From Pseudoalteromonas peptidolytica (GTDB lineage Bacteria > Pseudomonadota > Gammaproteobacteria > Enterobacterales > Alteromonadaceae): 64,000 bases of DNA. Location of the stretch: NCBI RefSeq assembly GCF_012641745.1, contig NZ_WEHZ01000001.1:186001-250000 (forward strand), in the 5' to 3' direction. The position numbers and the translations under genes are program-made. Below the pieces are notes generated by a model, which did not search any database, was not told where the DNA came from, and saw nothing but the letters and a program-made list of their open reading frames with translations. This document shows, piece after piece, positions 30,257 through 40,313 of this stretch (its first letter is position 1; every line of letters starts with the position of its first letter).

Positions 30257-30929
30257 CCTTGAGCATATCTATCACACCTTTTTGCTCAAACTCTGAGAGC
30301 TTTTTTTTGATAAGAGGTAGTAATGTGGCATGCCTTTTATGCACAAAATGAAAACTTTCAACTACTTCTAAGTCCTTTATTTGCAAGTTGTCTTCATTAA
30401 TATTTCGCAGGTGAGGTTTTAAATGAAAATCGAGGAGCAAAGCGCCTTCGACTTGTCTCTGCATGACTAAATTAAGCTGAGCAACCACGCTTTTTACATT
30501 GATGATATACGCATCAGCGCCATGCTTGTTCAAGTAGGTGCTGGCAACGGGATAACCACTGCGGATAGTGAGAGACTTTAGGTTGTTTAGTGCACAATCA
30601 CTGCATAGAGTGAATAACTGCAATGTAAATTGGAATAAAGGATAGTCTACACGCCTGAGGTTTGGGTAATCATCCTCGATACTTGCCACTCGACCAAGTT
30701 GGCCATCTAAATTACCGGCATTTGCCGCTATCAGAGAGCTTTTATGATTGAACTCCTCAAGTCTCATCTCAATGCCGAGCTCTTTATAAACCATCTCCAT
30801 CAACTCAATGACATATAACGCTTGTGGTGTTTGAGGCGGTTTGTTGAATCTCATTACTTTTGGTATTTCACTTGCGGTACAAGTAACGGACAAAACGACA
30901 AGGACTAAACACAGGAGTGTAGCTTTCAA
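30240..30929 (-). CDS. Periplasmic solute-binding-like protein
   Basis: A signal peptide (MKATLLCLVLVVLSVTCTAS) is followed by a short type II binding-protein fold: VIELMEMVYKELGIEMRLEEF, then GQLGRVASIEDDYPNLRRVDYPLF, where a typical SBP family 3 protein shows an Arg and Asp that bind an amino acid. At 229 residues it is slightly shorter than the family norm. No transporter genes adjoin it. It is similar in kind to the protein at 21593 but not a near copy. Its 3' end overlaps the tail of the DUF1289 gene. Confidence 0.75.
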   Translation of the reverse strand: MKATLLCLVLVVLSVTCTASEIPKVMRFNKPPQTPQALYVIELMEMVYKELGIEMRLEEFNHKSSLIAANAGNLDGQLGRVASIEDDYPNLRRVDYPLFQFTLQLFTLCSDCALNNLKSLTIRSGYPVASTYLNKHGADAYIINVKSVVAQLNLVMQRQVEGALLLDFHLKPHLRNINEDNLQIKDLEVVESFHFVHKRHATLLPLIKKKLSEFEQKGVIDMLKAKYQI

Positions 30930-31092
30930 TCTGGCTCCTTTTAAATGCTACAAATGGTTACTCTGCGTTCGATTATACATACTTTATTGTATAAAGGCAT
31001 ACCTTGTTGGGGGAGAGGAGAAATTTTTGCTGCTGTCCCACGAAGTCATTATGATAAACTATAGTCATCCGTAATTTACTTCGAATAGCACG

Positions 31093-31296
31093 ATGAGCCA
31101 TAACTTGTGTTTATTGCCAAGGCAAGAAAAGTATCAGATCCAGCTTGAATATGAAGCGTCATTTTGGGCTTACCAAATAAAGCGTGGCAAAAAAAGTCGC
31201 GAAGCAATCTATGATGCGATTAATCAACGCCCTCTCTCTGAGCAAGACATATTAAAGCAAAAGTTTGAATACTATCTCAGTTTGATGCTTGCCTGA
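31093..31296 (+). CDS. Small conserved protein, possibly DUF3283
   Basis: A 67-residue protein with no signal peptide or membrane segment. The opening SHNLCLLPRQEKYQIQLEYEASFWAYQIKRGK resembles DUF3283 proteins of Vibrio and relatives as I remember them; this was not checked. Its TGA overlaps the ATG of the acetyltransferase gene (TGATG), so translation is coupled. The function is unknown. Confidence 0.65.
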   Translation: MSHNLCLLPRQEKYQIQLEYEASFWAYQIKRGKKSREAIYDAINQRPLSEQDILKQKFEYYLSLMLA

Positions 31297-31721
31297 TGTA
31301 TAACATAGAGCGCTTAGCGCCTATCATGACTCCTTTGGTGAATAAGTTTTATGATGCACATGGAGCAAGAGGAAGAGCGGCAAAGCATGATCTTGTTTGG
31401 GTCGTCAAAGACACCACTGGTATTATAGCTGCATGTCGATTGCAACCAGTAGCAGAACACTGGTTGCTAGTAGGTGTGTATGTTAGCCAGTCGTGGCGTG
31501 GTCGGGGTATTGCAAAGGCACTTATTACTGACGCGTTGAGCCAGTTTCAAGGAGCTAATCCACATAGTCCAGTTTATACTTTCGCATATACCCATCTACG
31601 CTCCTTTTACCTCACGCTGGGGTTTTGTGATAAGGCACAACCGCTTCCCGATGAACTTGCGTCACGCTTGGCGAGTTATCTTGGACAAAATCGTCAACTC
31701 GTGGCAATGTATTACGCCTAG
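31296..31721 (+). CDS. GNAT-family N-acetyltransferase
   Basis: A 141-residue GNAT domain. The acetyl-CoA pyrophosphate loop is QSWRGRGIAKALI (an R/QxxGxG/A pattern), preceded by the beta-strand LVGVYV and followed by YTFAYTHLRSFYLTLGF, where the Tyr acts near the thiolate. The substrate is not predictable. The start is coupled to the preceding small gene. Confidence 0.87.
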   Translation: MYNIERLAPIMTPLVNKFYDAHGARGRAAKHDLVWVVKDTTGIIAACRLQPVAEHWLLVGVYVSQSWRGRGIAKALITDALSQFQGANPHSPVYTFAYTHLRSFYLTLGFCDKAQPLPDELASRLASYLGQNRQLVAMYYA

Positions 31722-31740
31722 TTAACAACTTTGGCTTTTT

Positions 31741-34700
31741 ATGTTTCGCCTGTGCTTTATTTTTTGTATTGTTTTGTTTTCTTCATTAGCAAATGCTGTA
31801 CAAATCTCTCGATTATCACCCGCTGAAGGGCTCTCCCAGAGTTACGTAAATACACTGTTAATTGATCAGCAGGGGTATTTATGGTTGTCAACAGAGGGAG
31901 GGCTTAACCGTTATGATGGCTATCAAGTTTTAGAGGTAGAGGGGCCTGACGGGGTGCTTGATAAAGTGCAGGTTAACTATATTTATCAGGATAATTCAGG
32001 CAGTGTGTGGATCACTACTTCCATCGCAGGGTTACTGCGTTATGACCCTACGACCGACCGCTACCGAAAGTACATTGAGCCTCCCTCAACGGAGGGAGAG
32101 TTTTACAACAATATGGTTGACTTAGTGCTAACCAAAGATGATCAGCATATGTGGGCGGTCAGAACAAATGAAGTGGCGACACTTGATATTCGTTCTGGTC
32201 GATTAGTGACAGAAGTTACCCTGCCATTGAATGAAGACAATGGCTTTATTAGAGCTGTTAATCAACATCAAGATATTTTATTTATTGCTACATCAGAGCG
32301 CTTGTTTGCGTATCATTTACCAACAAAAAAACTGCGTCAGCTTGAGCACATTTCGGATGTTGCACATCCTTATCAAACTAACACTAAATCGCTATTTATT
32401 CTCAATAATAACAAGCTGCTGCTTGGCGCAGTTGAGGGTATGTATGAGCTTGATATCTCGCAACTGCTGCAAGATTTTGACGCCAAGGTAACATTTAAAA
32501 CGCTACTTCCTGATTTGAATATCTGGAAAATACTTCAGCACGATCAGCAAACCTTGCTGCTCGGAACAGATAAGGGACTCGTTTATTACGATATTTCCGA
32601 GGGTACGGCAGTTCGTGATAAGCGTTTATCGTCAAGTGTATTTCTTCCCTCAAATACCAGTGTGATCGACATTGCAAAAGATGACCACGGCGGGATCTGG
32701 GTTGCGACCAAAGAGGATGGTGCATTTTACTTACCGGATAGCACCTTAGCCTTTGACAATGTTAGCGATTTGACCGTAACGGGCGAAGGCTTCTCGCACA
32801 GCAATGTTTGGGCAATGCACGAAACGCGAGACTATATTTGGTTAGCCACAAATGATGGCTTAACCCGGTACGACCCAAAAACGAGAGAGACCAAACAGTT
32901 TTTTAAAGGATATATGGGTGATGATATTCTCTCTGAGTTTATTGTATGGAGGATAGCTCAATACAAAGATAAATTGTGGCTAACTACCGTAAAAGGCCTA
33001 TTTTTATTCGATCCCGTTACACATAAGTTAACTAGGCCAAAAGCAAATAACGCGCAAGACCAAGAGATATTAACCGCTTTTGTCAAAGGTGGACAGCTAT
33101 TAAATAATGGTAAGTTCTACTTTGTGAATAGCGATAAAGGAATGTTTGTTTATGATATAGATAGCGCAGAATTAACGCATTTAAAGCAATCTTTTGAAGG
33201 CGTTGATCCGTTTCTTGCTTATGGCTTTTATCCACCTTTGCCAAACGATTTAACCAAGCCACTCTATTATAATGCGGGGGTGCTATTTCAGTACGACCCA
33301 CAGCGTGAAACACTAACAGAAATATACAAAGCCCCAAAAGCAAACAAGCACCTTGCGGTGGACATCACCACATATACGATAGATAAAAATAACATCTTGT
33401 GGTTGTCTTTATCTTCGTTTGGTTTAATCGGTATGACATTAGACGGTTACGAGCCAATTTATAATATTGACTTAAAAGCACATAAAATAGATACATTGAT
33501 GTACGAAATGCGCCAAGATGACGAGGGTATGATATGGATGTCTTCACACAAGGGGATTTGGCGGCTTGACCCAGATAATTTGCACCTGCAACAATTTACT
33601 ACCGAAGATGGCATTCTCTCTAATGAATTTAATGGCGGTGCCTCTGTGGTGTTGCAAGATGGTAGGATTGGCTACGGCATGCTCAAGGGCTTTGTGCTTT
33701 TTGCTCCTGAGGATAACCGCCCTAAAAAACCGCTGTTGGATCATGTCAATATTACCAGTGTGGACTTAATTTCTCGGCCAAATCAAAAAGCGGGTTTGAA
33801 GCAGTTTGAGCATATAGAATTAGAACATGACGATATTGGCTTAGAGGTGTCTTTCTCAGCAATGGCATTTAGCTATCAAGATAGGATCATCTATGAATAC
33901 CAGATATCGGGTGGTCAAAAAATCCTGAGCCGCAATCAAAATCGAGTTGTTTTTCCTAAATTGAATCCCGGTGAGTACGCACTAAAAGTATGGGCAAAAG
34001 ACCCCCTTACTGGCGACTATACGCCTCCTGCAAAATTGACGATAAAGGTTAATTATCCTGCGTGGCGCTCACCAGTTGCGATAGCGGGTTATGTGTTTTT
34101 AACGCTGATGCTATTGTCGCTTTGGAGTTATCGAAAATATCGCGTTGAGCAGCTTATCTTAGCTGCTCACAAAGCCACACAAGATCGTGAGGCTCGGCTA
34201 AAAATGGCACTTGAAGGAAGTAACTCAGGGGTATGGGAGTGGCATGCTGGGAGCACGTTAATTTATCAACCGAGACTTATCAATGAACTAGATTACGATC
34301 TTGAAAGTGTCGGACTTGACGATTATCTGCAAAAAATACATCCCGCAGATAGGGCAATGTTCAGACTACAGTGGCTAGAGTTTGTGACTACAAATAAAGG
34401 GTTTATCGATTGTACATACCGCCTAAAAGACAGCCAAGGGCAATGGCGATGGTATAAAGACTTTGGCAAAGTGCTGGAATGGGAAGATGGTAATCCCACT
34501 CAAGTAGCTGGAACTTATACTAACTTGACGCGTGAACGTTTATTTGAGGAGCGGGCAGCACTATTTGGCGCTGCATTTGAGCAAACTCGTGATTGGGTCA
34601 TGATCCTAGACAAAAATTTACGTATTCAAGTATGCAATAGAGCGATGCAAAATGCTTTCAACTTGGAGTCAATCCCATCTTCTAGTACTGCCGTGAAACT

Positions 34701-36210
34701 TGGTGTATCGCGGCAAAAGCGCATAATGTATCTGCGAAAAACGATGGCTTTGGCTGTGCACCAACACATTAGCTCCGAAGAGGTTGTAACCCTACCAAAT
34801 GGTGATGAACGTGATGTTTTAGTGAAAATATCTGCAGTAGCCAATAGCGAGGGGGAGTTACACAGCTATGTGGTGGTGTTAACAGATATTAGTCAACAAA
34901 AGCGCAGCGAAAAAGAACTATATCAATTAGCTAATTATGATTTACAAACTAACCTGCTCAACAAAGCGCTATTGATGGATAGAGTGCAACATGTGATTAA
35001 GCAATCTCAAGTTCACCCAACTCAACATGCTTTGCTGGTTATCAAGTTTAGCCGTTTGCAACACCTTCATGATATTTACGGTACAGATTTTGTGGCCGAA
35101 TTATTACCCTTGCTGGCGAAAAAGCTACGTTGTTGTTTTCGTGAATTAGACAGCTTAGCCATTGGTCAAGACAAGTTGTTTTATGTATTGATGGAGGGAT
35201 TAGATCACCCTGAACAGGTTCAGCAGTATGTGCAGTGCCTACTTCACTCTTTTGCCAACCCATTTAATGTGTCAGGTCAAAGTGTAGCAATGCAGCCTGT
35301 TATTGGAATTGCAATGTATCCTGATGATGCCTTAGATGCTTTTGCCCTGAGCCAAGCGGCAAAAGCAGCACTTGATCATGTGCTCATAAAACAAGTCTCA
35401 GCTTATCAATTCTTCCGTGAAGAAATGAACGGCAAAGTAAGGCGCTCACGGGAAGTCGAACAAGCATTGATGAACGCGCTAAAAAACAACCAGTTCAGTA
35501 ATCACTACCAACCTATCGTCGATGTTCAAAGTGGCAAGTTGCTAGGTTTTGAGTCTTTGTTGCGTTGGCCTGACAATGATGAGTTTTGTGCCCAAGAATT
35601 TGCGTTAGCCGCTGAACAAACAGGTGTAGTGACAGAGCTTACACTACAGACACTATCGCGGGCGCTAATCGAGTTGAGACACTGGCAAACCATACAACCA
35701 GATGTATATGTATCTGTTAACTTATCTGCGATTAACTTTGACTATGAAGGGCTCGTTGAAGAGATAGCAAGTCTGTTGCAGCGCAGTAAAGTGGACGGGA
35801 GATATGTGACGTTTGAAATTACAGAAACCGCGATGCTGAGCAACATTGAAAGTGCAGTAGAAGTTATGAAGGCGCTCAAGTCAATGGGTTGCAGCATTTA
35901 TATGGATGATTTCGGCACTGGATATGCCTCATTGACTTACTTGCAGCAGTTGCCACTTGATGCAATAAAAATAGATAAGCAGTTTATTGAGCAAATTTCA
36001 GAGCAACCAGAGAGTTATTTAATTGTTCGCTCGTGTGTGAATCTAGCCCATGGGTTAGGGCTTTTGTGTGTTGCTGAAGGTGTAGAGAGCGATGTTCAAC
36101 TGCAAAGAATAACAGCAGAGCATGTTGATCACTATCAGGGATACCGATATAGTCCCGCGGTAGCTGGCGAGCAAGTGGCTGAGATGCTAAAAATGCAGCA
36201 GCGGCTATAG
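31741..36210 (+). CDS. Sensor with periplasmic propeller, PAS, degenerate GGDEF and EAL domains
   Basis: A 1489-residue membrane-spanning signalling protein. A signal peptide is followed by two-component-type Reg_prop propeller repeats (about residues 25-680, e.g. GGIWVATKEDGAFYL) and a Y_Y_Y domain near 700-770. A transmembrane segment lies at about 775-795. Cytoplasmic PAS-like domains occupy about 815-1060. The GGDEF domain is degenerate: the signature position reads GQDKLF, so cyclase activity is not expected. The C-terminal EAL domain retains the key ESLLRW, NLSAINF, ITETAML, DDFGTGYASL and AEGVES motifs, so it is likely a c-di-GMP phosphodiesterase controlled by a periplasmic ligand. 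It ends with a tail-to-tail overlap with the potassium channel gene. Confidence 0.9.
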   Translation: MFRLCFIFCIVLFSSLANAVQISRLSPAEGLSQSYVNTLLIDQQGYLWLSTEGGLNRYDGYQVLEVEGPDGVLDKVQVNYIYQDNSGSVWITTSIAGLLRYDPTTDRYRKYIEPPSTEGEFYNNMVDLVLTKDDQHMWAVRTNEVATLDIRSGRLVTEVTLPLNEDNGFIRAVNQHQDILFIATSERLFAYHLPTKKLRQLEHISDVAHPYQTNTKSLFILNNNKLLLGAVEGMYELDISQLLQDFDAKVTFKTLLPDLNIWKILQHDQQTLLLGTDKGLVYYDISEGTAVRDKRLSSSVFLPSNTSVIDIAKDDHGGIWVATKEDGAFYLPDSTLAFDNVSDLTVTGEGFSHSNVWAMHETRDYIWLATNDGLTRYDPKTRETKQFFKGYMGDDILSEFIVWRIAQYKDKLWLTTVKGLFLFDPVTHKLTRPKANNAQDQEILTAFVKGGQLLNNGKFYFVNSDKGMFVYDIDSAELTHLKQSFEGVDPFLAYGFYPPLPNDLTKPLYYNAGVLFQYDPQRETLTEIYKAPKANKHLAVDITTYTIDKNNILWLSLSSFGLIGMTLDGYEPIYNIDLKAHKIDTLMYEMRQDDEGMIWMSSHKGIWRLDPDNLHLQQFTTEDGILSNEFNGGASVVLQDGRIGYGMLKGFVLFAPEDNRPKKPLLDHVNITSVDLISRPNQKAGLKQFEHIELEHDDIGLEVSFSAMAFSYQDRIIYEYQISGGQKILSRNQNRVVFPKLNPGEYALKVWAKDPLTGDYTPPAKLTIKVNYPAWRSPVAIAGYVFLTLMLLSLWSYRKYRVEQLILAAHKATQDREARLKMALEGSNSGVWEWHAGSTLIYQPRLINELDYDLESVGLDDYLQKIHPADRAMFRLQWLEFVTTNKGFIDCTYRLKDSQGQWRWYKDFGKVLEWEDGNPTQVAGTYTNLTRERLFEERAALFGAAFEQTRDWVMILDKNLRIQVCNRAMQNAFNLESIPSSSTAVKLGVSRQKRIMYLRKTMALAVHQHISSEEVVTLPNGDERDVLVKISAVANSEGELHSYVVVLTDISQQKRSEKELYQLANYDLQTNLLNKALLMDRVQHVIKQSQVHPTQHALLVIKFSRLQHLHDIYGTDFVAELLPLLAKKLRCCFRELDSLAIGQDKLFYVLMEGLDHPEQVQQYVQCLLHSFANPFNVSGQSVAMQPVIGIAMYPDDALDAFALSQAAKAALDHVLIKQVSAYQFFREEMNGKVRRSREVEQALMNALKNNQFSNHYQPIVDVQSGKLLGFESLLRWPDNDEFCAQEFALAAEQTGVVTELTLQTLSRALIELRHWQTIQPDVYVSVNLSAINFDYEGLVEEIASLLQRSKVDGRYVTFEITETAMLSNIESAVEVMKALKSMGCSIYMDDFGTGYASLTYLQQLPLDAIKIDKQFIEQISEQPESYLIVRSCVNLAHGLGLLCVAEGVESDVQLQRITAEHVDHYQGYRYSPAVAGEQVAEMLKMQQRL

Positions 36211-37152
36211 CCGCTTGCCGCAATGACGACAATACATGTGATGCACACGTTGGCTTGCCATTAGTTTAATGGCTTGGTTGGCTTCTAGCTGGCTCAGCCC
36301 TAATTCAAGTCTTAACGCTTCTAGGTGTTCTTTTTCATTCTTATCAACCTCACCATCCACTAAAGCATGTAGCACAGCCTCATGAAAGGCATCTCTGCGC
36401 TTTCGCATCTGATCTGCAAAGCTTGATGCCAACAACCCTGTGGGGATCGCCACCATTCCCATACTGAGTAAGGTGATCACACCACCAAAAAATTGTCCTA
36501 ATGGGGTTATAGGGACAACATCACCATAACCTACAGTGGTGAGTGTCGCCATCGCCCACCACATTGACTTGGGAATTGAGCCAAACTTATCCGGCTGGAC
36601 ATCATGCTCAATTAAATAAATACCGCAAGAAGCCATAATGAGCACAACACTCATAATAAAAAATGCTGCTAACAAAGAACTAGACTCTTCTTTAAATGCT
36701 GCGAGTAATAGTTGCATTGCTCTTGAGTAACGCGTGAGTTTAAAAATTCTCAGTAAGCGGATCACCCTTAAAAAACGCAAATCAAAGGCAATAAATGCCA
36801 TTAAAATAGTGGGTAATATTGCGATTAGATCGATCAGCGCAAGAGGTGATACTAAATACTTAAGGCGCTTTTTCCAGTTTGGTAAATCAAGGTGGCGATA
36901 GTCGAGTTTATCTACACAGCACCATAGCCTGAGCAGATATTCCACTGCGAATATGGCAACGCTGACAAGCTCCAGGGTGAGAAAGTAATAATGATATGCC
37001 TTCGCTAAGTCTCGCTCAGATTCAAGTACAATCGCGACAACATTCGTAAGAATGAGAGTAATAAGAAATATATCAACCGCGCGACCAACTTTGCGATATT
37101 TACCTGTTGCTTCTAAAACCGCAGCGGTTTTTTCTCTGATGTGAAGTTGCAT
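36205..37152 (-). CDS. Voltage-gated-type potassium channel
   Basis: A six-transmembrane ion channel. The S4-like helix carries regularly spaced Arg (LRFLRVIRLLRIFKLTRYSR). The pore has the K+ selectivity filter TLTTVGYGDV, and a C-terminal cytoplasmic tail holds CxxC (YCRHCGKRL). The ATG at 37152 gives 315 residues. A TTG at 37188 lies in the neighbouring repeat and would add 12 residues, so I prefer the ATG. The stop codon lies against that of the EAL protein on the other strand (CTATAG). Confidence 0.88.
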   Translation of the reverse strand: MQLHIREKTAAVLEATGKYRKVGRAVDIFLITLILTNVVAIVLESERDLAKAYHYYFLTLELVSVAIFAVEYLLRLWCCVDKLDYRHLDLPNWKKRLKYLVSPLALIDLIAILPTILMAFIAFDLRFLRVIRLLRIFKLTRYSRAMQLLLAAFKEESSSLLAAFFIMSVVLIMASCGIYLIEHDVQPDKFGSIPKSMWWAMATLTTVGYGDVVPITPLGQFFGGVITLLSMGMVAIPTGLLASSFADQMRKRRDAFHEAVLHALVDGEVDKNEKEHLEALRLELGLSQLEANQAIKLMASQRVHHMYCRHCGKRL

Positions 37153-37181
37153 CAAAATGCTAGCTCTCCAAACCCTATTTG

Positions 37182-37391
37182 ATACCAATTTGACTTAATA
37201 CTTGCTCAATTTGAGGGAGTAAATCTGACGCTAACAGCGTTAAAAACTTCTCATTTAGAACAACTAAATAGCAAAATTTTAGCCTTGCCTACACGGATGT
37301 AGGTACCTTGGCGATAGCAGGACGCGGTAGCGGAGTTATCGACAAGATTTTCTCGCCTCAAAATAGACCACTTAATTAAGCAAATTGGTAT
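37182..37391 (-). repeat. Interspersed palindromic-end repeat, copy 4
   Basis: A full-length copy (about 210 bp) in the same orientation as copy 2. The ends are ATACCAATTTGACTTAAT and CAAATTGGTAT. It sits between two minus-strand genes, touching the upstream region of the channel and the 3' end of the PatZ-like gene. Confidence 0.92.
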
Positions 37392-37393
37392 GA

Positions 37394-40060
37394 TTAAAAA
37401 TGTAACACCATCTGGATGGTGCCTTCTTCGAAATCTCGCGAAACCGTAAATCCAAGTTTTTTGGCAAGGCCTATCATGCCACTATTTTCCGGTAACGTGA
37501 TCCCTTCAATACTCTCAACGCCTTGTTTTCGGCAGTGCGTGATAGCCGCTTCCATGAGAATCCTGCCAAGTCCCAACCCCTGACAATCAGAACGCACGAC
37601 CACGGCAAACTCTGCAACTAAATTATCAGGATCCATCAAGACTCTAGACACCCCTAGTGTTTGGTAGCTAGATTTATTCGGTATAGTGACAATAAAGGCC
37701 ATCTCACGGTCGTAATCAATTTGTGTCATTTTTGCCAACTGATCATGGTTAAACTGCGGTAATTCACCGAAGAAACGCCGATATCTATCCTCTTTAGTCA
37801 AAGATTGATCGAACTCTTGATGAGCTCGCTCGTCTTCAGGACGAATAGGGCGCAGTGTTGCGGGGCGGCCACCTTTTAAGGTGACGGTGCTGACCAACTC
37901 CTTAGGATATGGGCGTATTGCAAGACGCTTACGTCCTGCAACTGGCTGATAACGTTTCAAGGAGATAGTGGCGTCTAATACCTGAAACTGTCCCGAGCAG
38001 GCTAGTATGGGATTGAGCTCCATATCTCTAATATCGGGCTGATCAACCACCATTTGCGACACTCTAGTGAGTAAGGCACACAGGCGATATTTGTCTACCT
38101 TCTCAGGTAAAGCGCGCTCCTTTATGACGCCTTTATCGTGAGCTGCGGCAATAAGGTATTTGGCAAGGTTCATATTCAAAGGCGGTAAAGCTACTGCTGC
38201 TTGTGAAAAGTTTAAGCCGGTACCAGCTTCGCCTAATAAGATCACTGGACCAACACCAGGCTCGGTCTTAACCGCAATTCTTAATTCTTGCCCACCAGCA
38301 CGTTTTGCCATTCTTTGTAATGAAAAGCCCTCAATTTCGGCATCGGGTGCAGCTTCACGGATCCGCAGCAGCATGGCAAATGCAGTTTGTTCAACTTCTT
38401 CAGCATCATTGAGGTTAAGTACTACGCCTCCGACTTCAGATTTAGAGGGAATATCATGACTAATGAGTTTAAGCGCAACTGGAAATCCTAGTCTCTGAGC
38501 TTGTTCTTTTGCTTCCGAGGGGGTTAAGGCAACTCTTGTTTCGATACACTCTACATCGTAATTGGCAAGTATTTGGGATGCCTGATGTGTTGCAAGTTTA
38601 GCGGCACCAGCATGTAAAAACTCATTGATCAGCGTTTTACTCTGTTTATGCTGAAGGTGAGTCTCATCACTGTAAGATTCTGGTGTTTGGGTGAGGTGCT
38701 TTTGGTTACGACGATAGCTAACTAAGTGCATAAATGCACCGACAGCTCCCTCCGGCGTGCGATAAGTTGGGATTTTTGCATTAGCGCAGACGAGCCTTGC
38801 CGCGTAAGCGGCTTCTTCTCCCATAAAGTTTGTCATTACATAAGGGCGTGCCATTTTTGGAATTTTAGCCAAGGTTTCGGCAATAATTTCGGCATAGGCC
38901 GTACTTGGAGCTAAGGCTGAAGGAGTATGAATGATCAGTAAATTTTTAACTTCATCTGCCTTGAGCAAAATCTCTAGCGCCTGTTGGTAGCGCTTTGGTG
39001 AGGAATCGCCAAAAATATCGATGGGGTTGCAAGCATGATCGGTCTGTGGGATCAGGGCGCTAAGTGCTTGCTTAGTCTGCTCACTGAGCACGGCTAATTT
39101 GCCGGAGTTTTGCAGCAGCGTATCCACTGCCATAATGCCAGGGCCACCGCCATTGGTTAATATAGTTAGCTGTTCTACTTGCAGCAATTTGGGGTGCAGG
39201 GCAAGGGTTTGAGTGGCAGCAAATAGCTCTCTAAGATCATTTACCCTCAGCATACCTGCGCGCTGAAACATGGCATCATACACAGCATCATCCGAGGTAT
39301 TGCCTCCGGTATGATTGAGAGCGGCAATAGCACCAGCTTTGGTTTTTCCCGTTTTTATAGCAATCACAGGTTTACTAAAGGCCGCCGCTCTTGCTGCGGA
39401 GATAAACCGCCTAACATCATCGATATTATCAATATAAAGTAATATGGCCTGTGTCTTCGGATCGCGACCTAAAAAATCAAGTAACTCATCAAAGTCAATA
39501 TCAAGACAATCCCCGACAGAAACAAAATAGGAAAAACCAATTTTTTTATGCTGTGCCCAATCTAAAATAGTGGAACAGACAGCCGCAGATTGTGAAATAA
39601 AGGCGAGCTTTCCAGGTGCTGCTACAGTATGAGAAAAGCTGGCATTAATTCCCAAATGAGGAATTAATAATCCAAGGCAGTTTGGGCCAAGTAATGTTAC
39701 TTTTGCTTCTTTGGCTGCTTCTTTTAGCTGTTGTTTATGCTGATTATCAAGACCTGCGGCAATAATAACAGCATGTTGACAGCCTATTTCTCCCAGTTCG
39801 GTGATTATTTTAATCAGCGTTTGTTTGTTGGTGGCTATGACGGCGAGGTCGGGGACTTTCGGAAGCTGTTTGATGGTTTCATAAGCCAGTACACCATGCA
39901 CCGCCACGTGTTTTGGGCTAACAGGCATAATTGGCCCTTTAAATCCGCCTTGAAGCAAGTTGCGCATCACGATAAAGCCAGCGCGATCAGGGTGGTTAGA
40001 GGCCCCAATTACGGCAATTGATTTTGGGTTAAAAAATTGGCTAATGCGTTTTACGCTCAT
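37394..40060 (-). CDS. patZ: PatZ-like NDP-forming acyl-CoA ligase domain fused to GNAT acetyltransferase
   Basis: An 888-residue fusion. The N-terminal CoA-binding domain (FFNPKSIAVIGASNHPDRAG) and succinyl-CoA-ligase-like domains are followed by an ATP-grasp domain (about 480-720; VALKLISHDIPSKSEVGGVVLNL). The C-terminal GNAT acetyltransferase has SDCQGLGLGRILME as its acetyl-CoA loop. The same architecture and length describe E. coli PatZ (YfiQ), which acetylates metabolic enzymes such as acetyl-CoA synthetase. A residual ligase activity cannot be excluded: the phosphohistidine region keeps LNHTGG. The start is ATG 40060. It is divergent from the SIMPL gene. Confidence 0.88.
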   Translation of the reverse strand: MSVKRISQFFNPKSIAVIGASNHPDRAGFIVMRNLLQGGFKGPIMPVSPKHVAVHGVLAYETIKQLPKVPDLAVIATNKQTLIKIITELGEIGCQHAVIIAAGLDNQHKQQLKEAAKEAKVTLLGPNCLGLLIPHLGINASFSHTVAAPGKLAFISQSAAVCSTILDWAQHKKIGFSYFVSVGDCLDIDFDELLDFLGRDPKTQAILLYIDNIDDVRRFISAARAAAFSKPVIAIKTGKTKAGAIAALNHTGGNTSDDAVYDAMFQRAGMLRVNDLRELFAATQTLALHPKLLQVEQLTILTNGGGPGIMAVDTLLQNSGKLAVLSEQTKQALSALIPQTDHACNPIDIFGDSSPKRYQQALEILLKADEVKNLLIIHTPSALAPSTAYAEIIAETLAKIPKMARPYVMTNFMGEEAAYAARLVCANAKIPTYRTPEGAVGAFMHLVSYRRNQKHLTQTPESYSDETHLQHKQSKTLINEFLHAGAAKLATHQASQILANYDVECIETRVALTPSEAKEQAQRLGFPVALKLISHDIPSKSEVGGVVLNLNDAEEVEQTAFAMLLRIREAAPDAEIEGFSLQRMAKRAGGQELRIAVKTEPGVGPVILLGEAGTGLNFSQAAVALPPLNMNLAKYLIAAAHDKGVIKERALPEKVDKYRLCALLTRVSQMVVDQPDIRDMELNPILACSGQFQVLDATISLKRYQPVAGRKRLAIRPYPKELVSTVTLKGGRPATLRPIRPEDERAHQEFDQSLTKEDRYRRFFGELPQFNHDQLAKMTQIDYDREMAFIVTIPNKSSYQTLGVSRVLMDPDNLVAEFAVVVRSDCQGLGLGRILMEAAITHCRKQGVESIEGITLPENSGMIGLAKKLGFTVSRDFEEGTIQMVLHF

Positions 40061-40160
40061 ATTGATTCCTAATTCAGCCTCGGCTCATATCTATCACTCT
40101 ACCATTTTGCTGGCAGTTTTCGAGCGCTACAGTGGTAGACTTTGATCTACCCCCGTTATA

Positions 40161-40267
40161 ATACCAATTAGATTTAATACTCGCTCAATTTGAAGGAGCC
40201 ACTCTGACGCTGACTAGGTCAGGTTTTTTCACCCTAAGATAGCGCACTTAATTAAGCAAATAGGTTT
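40161..40267 (-). repeat. Interspersed palindromic-end repeat, copy 5 (short, degraded)
   Basis: The left end ATACCAATTAGATTTAATACTCGCTCAATTTGAAGG matches copies 2 and 4 in part. The middle is lost. The right side ACTTAATTAAGCAAATAGGTT is the end of the element with changes. It occupies the divergent promoter region of the patZ-like and SIMPL genes. Confidence 0.75.
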
Positions 40268-40313
40268 AAGAGTTTGAAAGTCACAACGAAGGCATAACCC
40301 CGAGGATAGAAAG

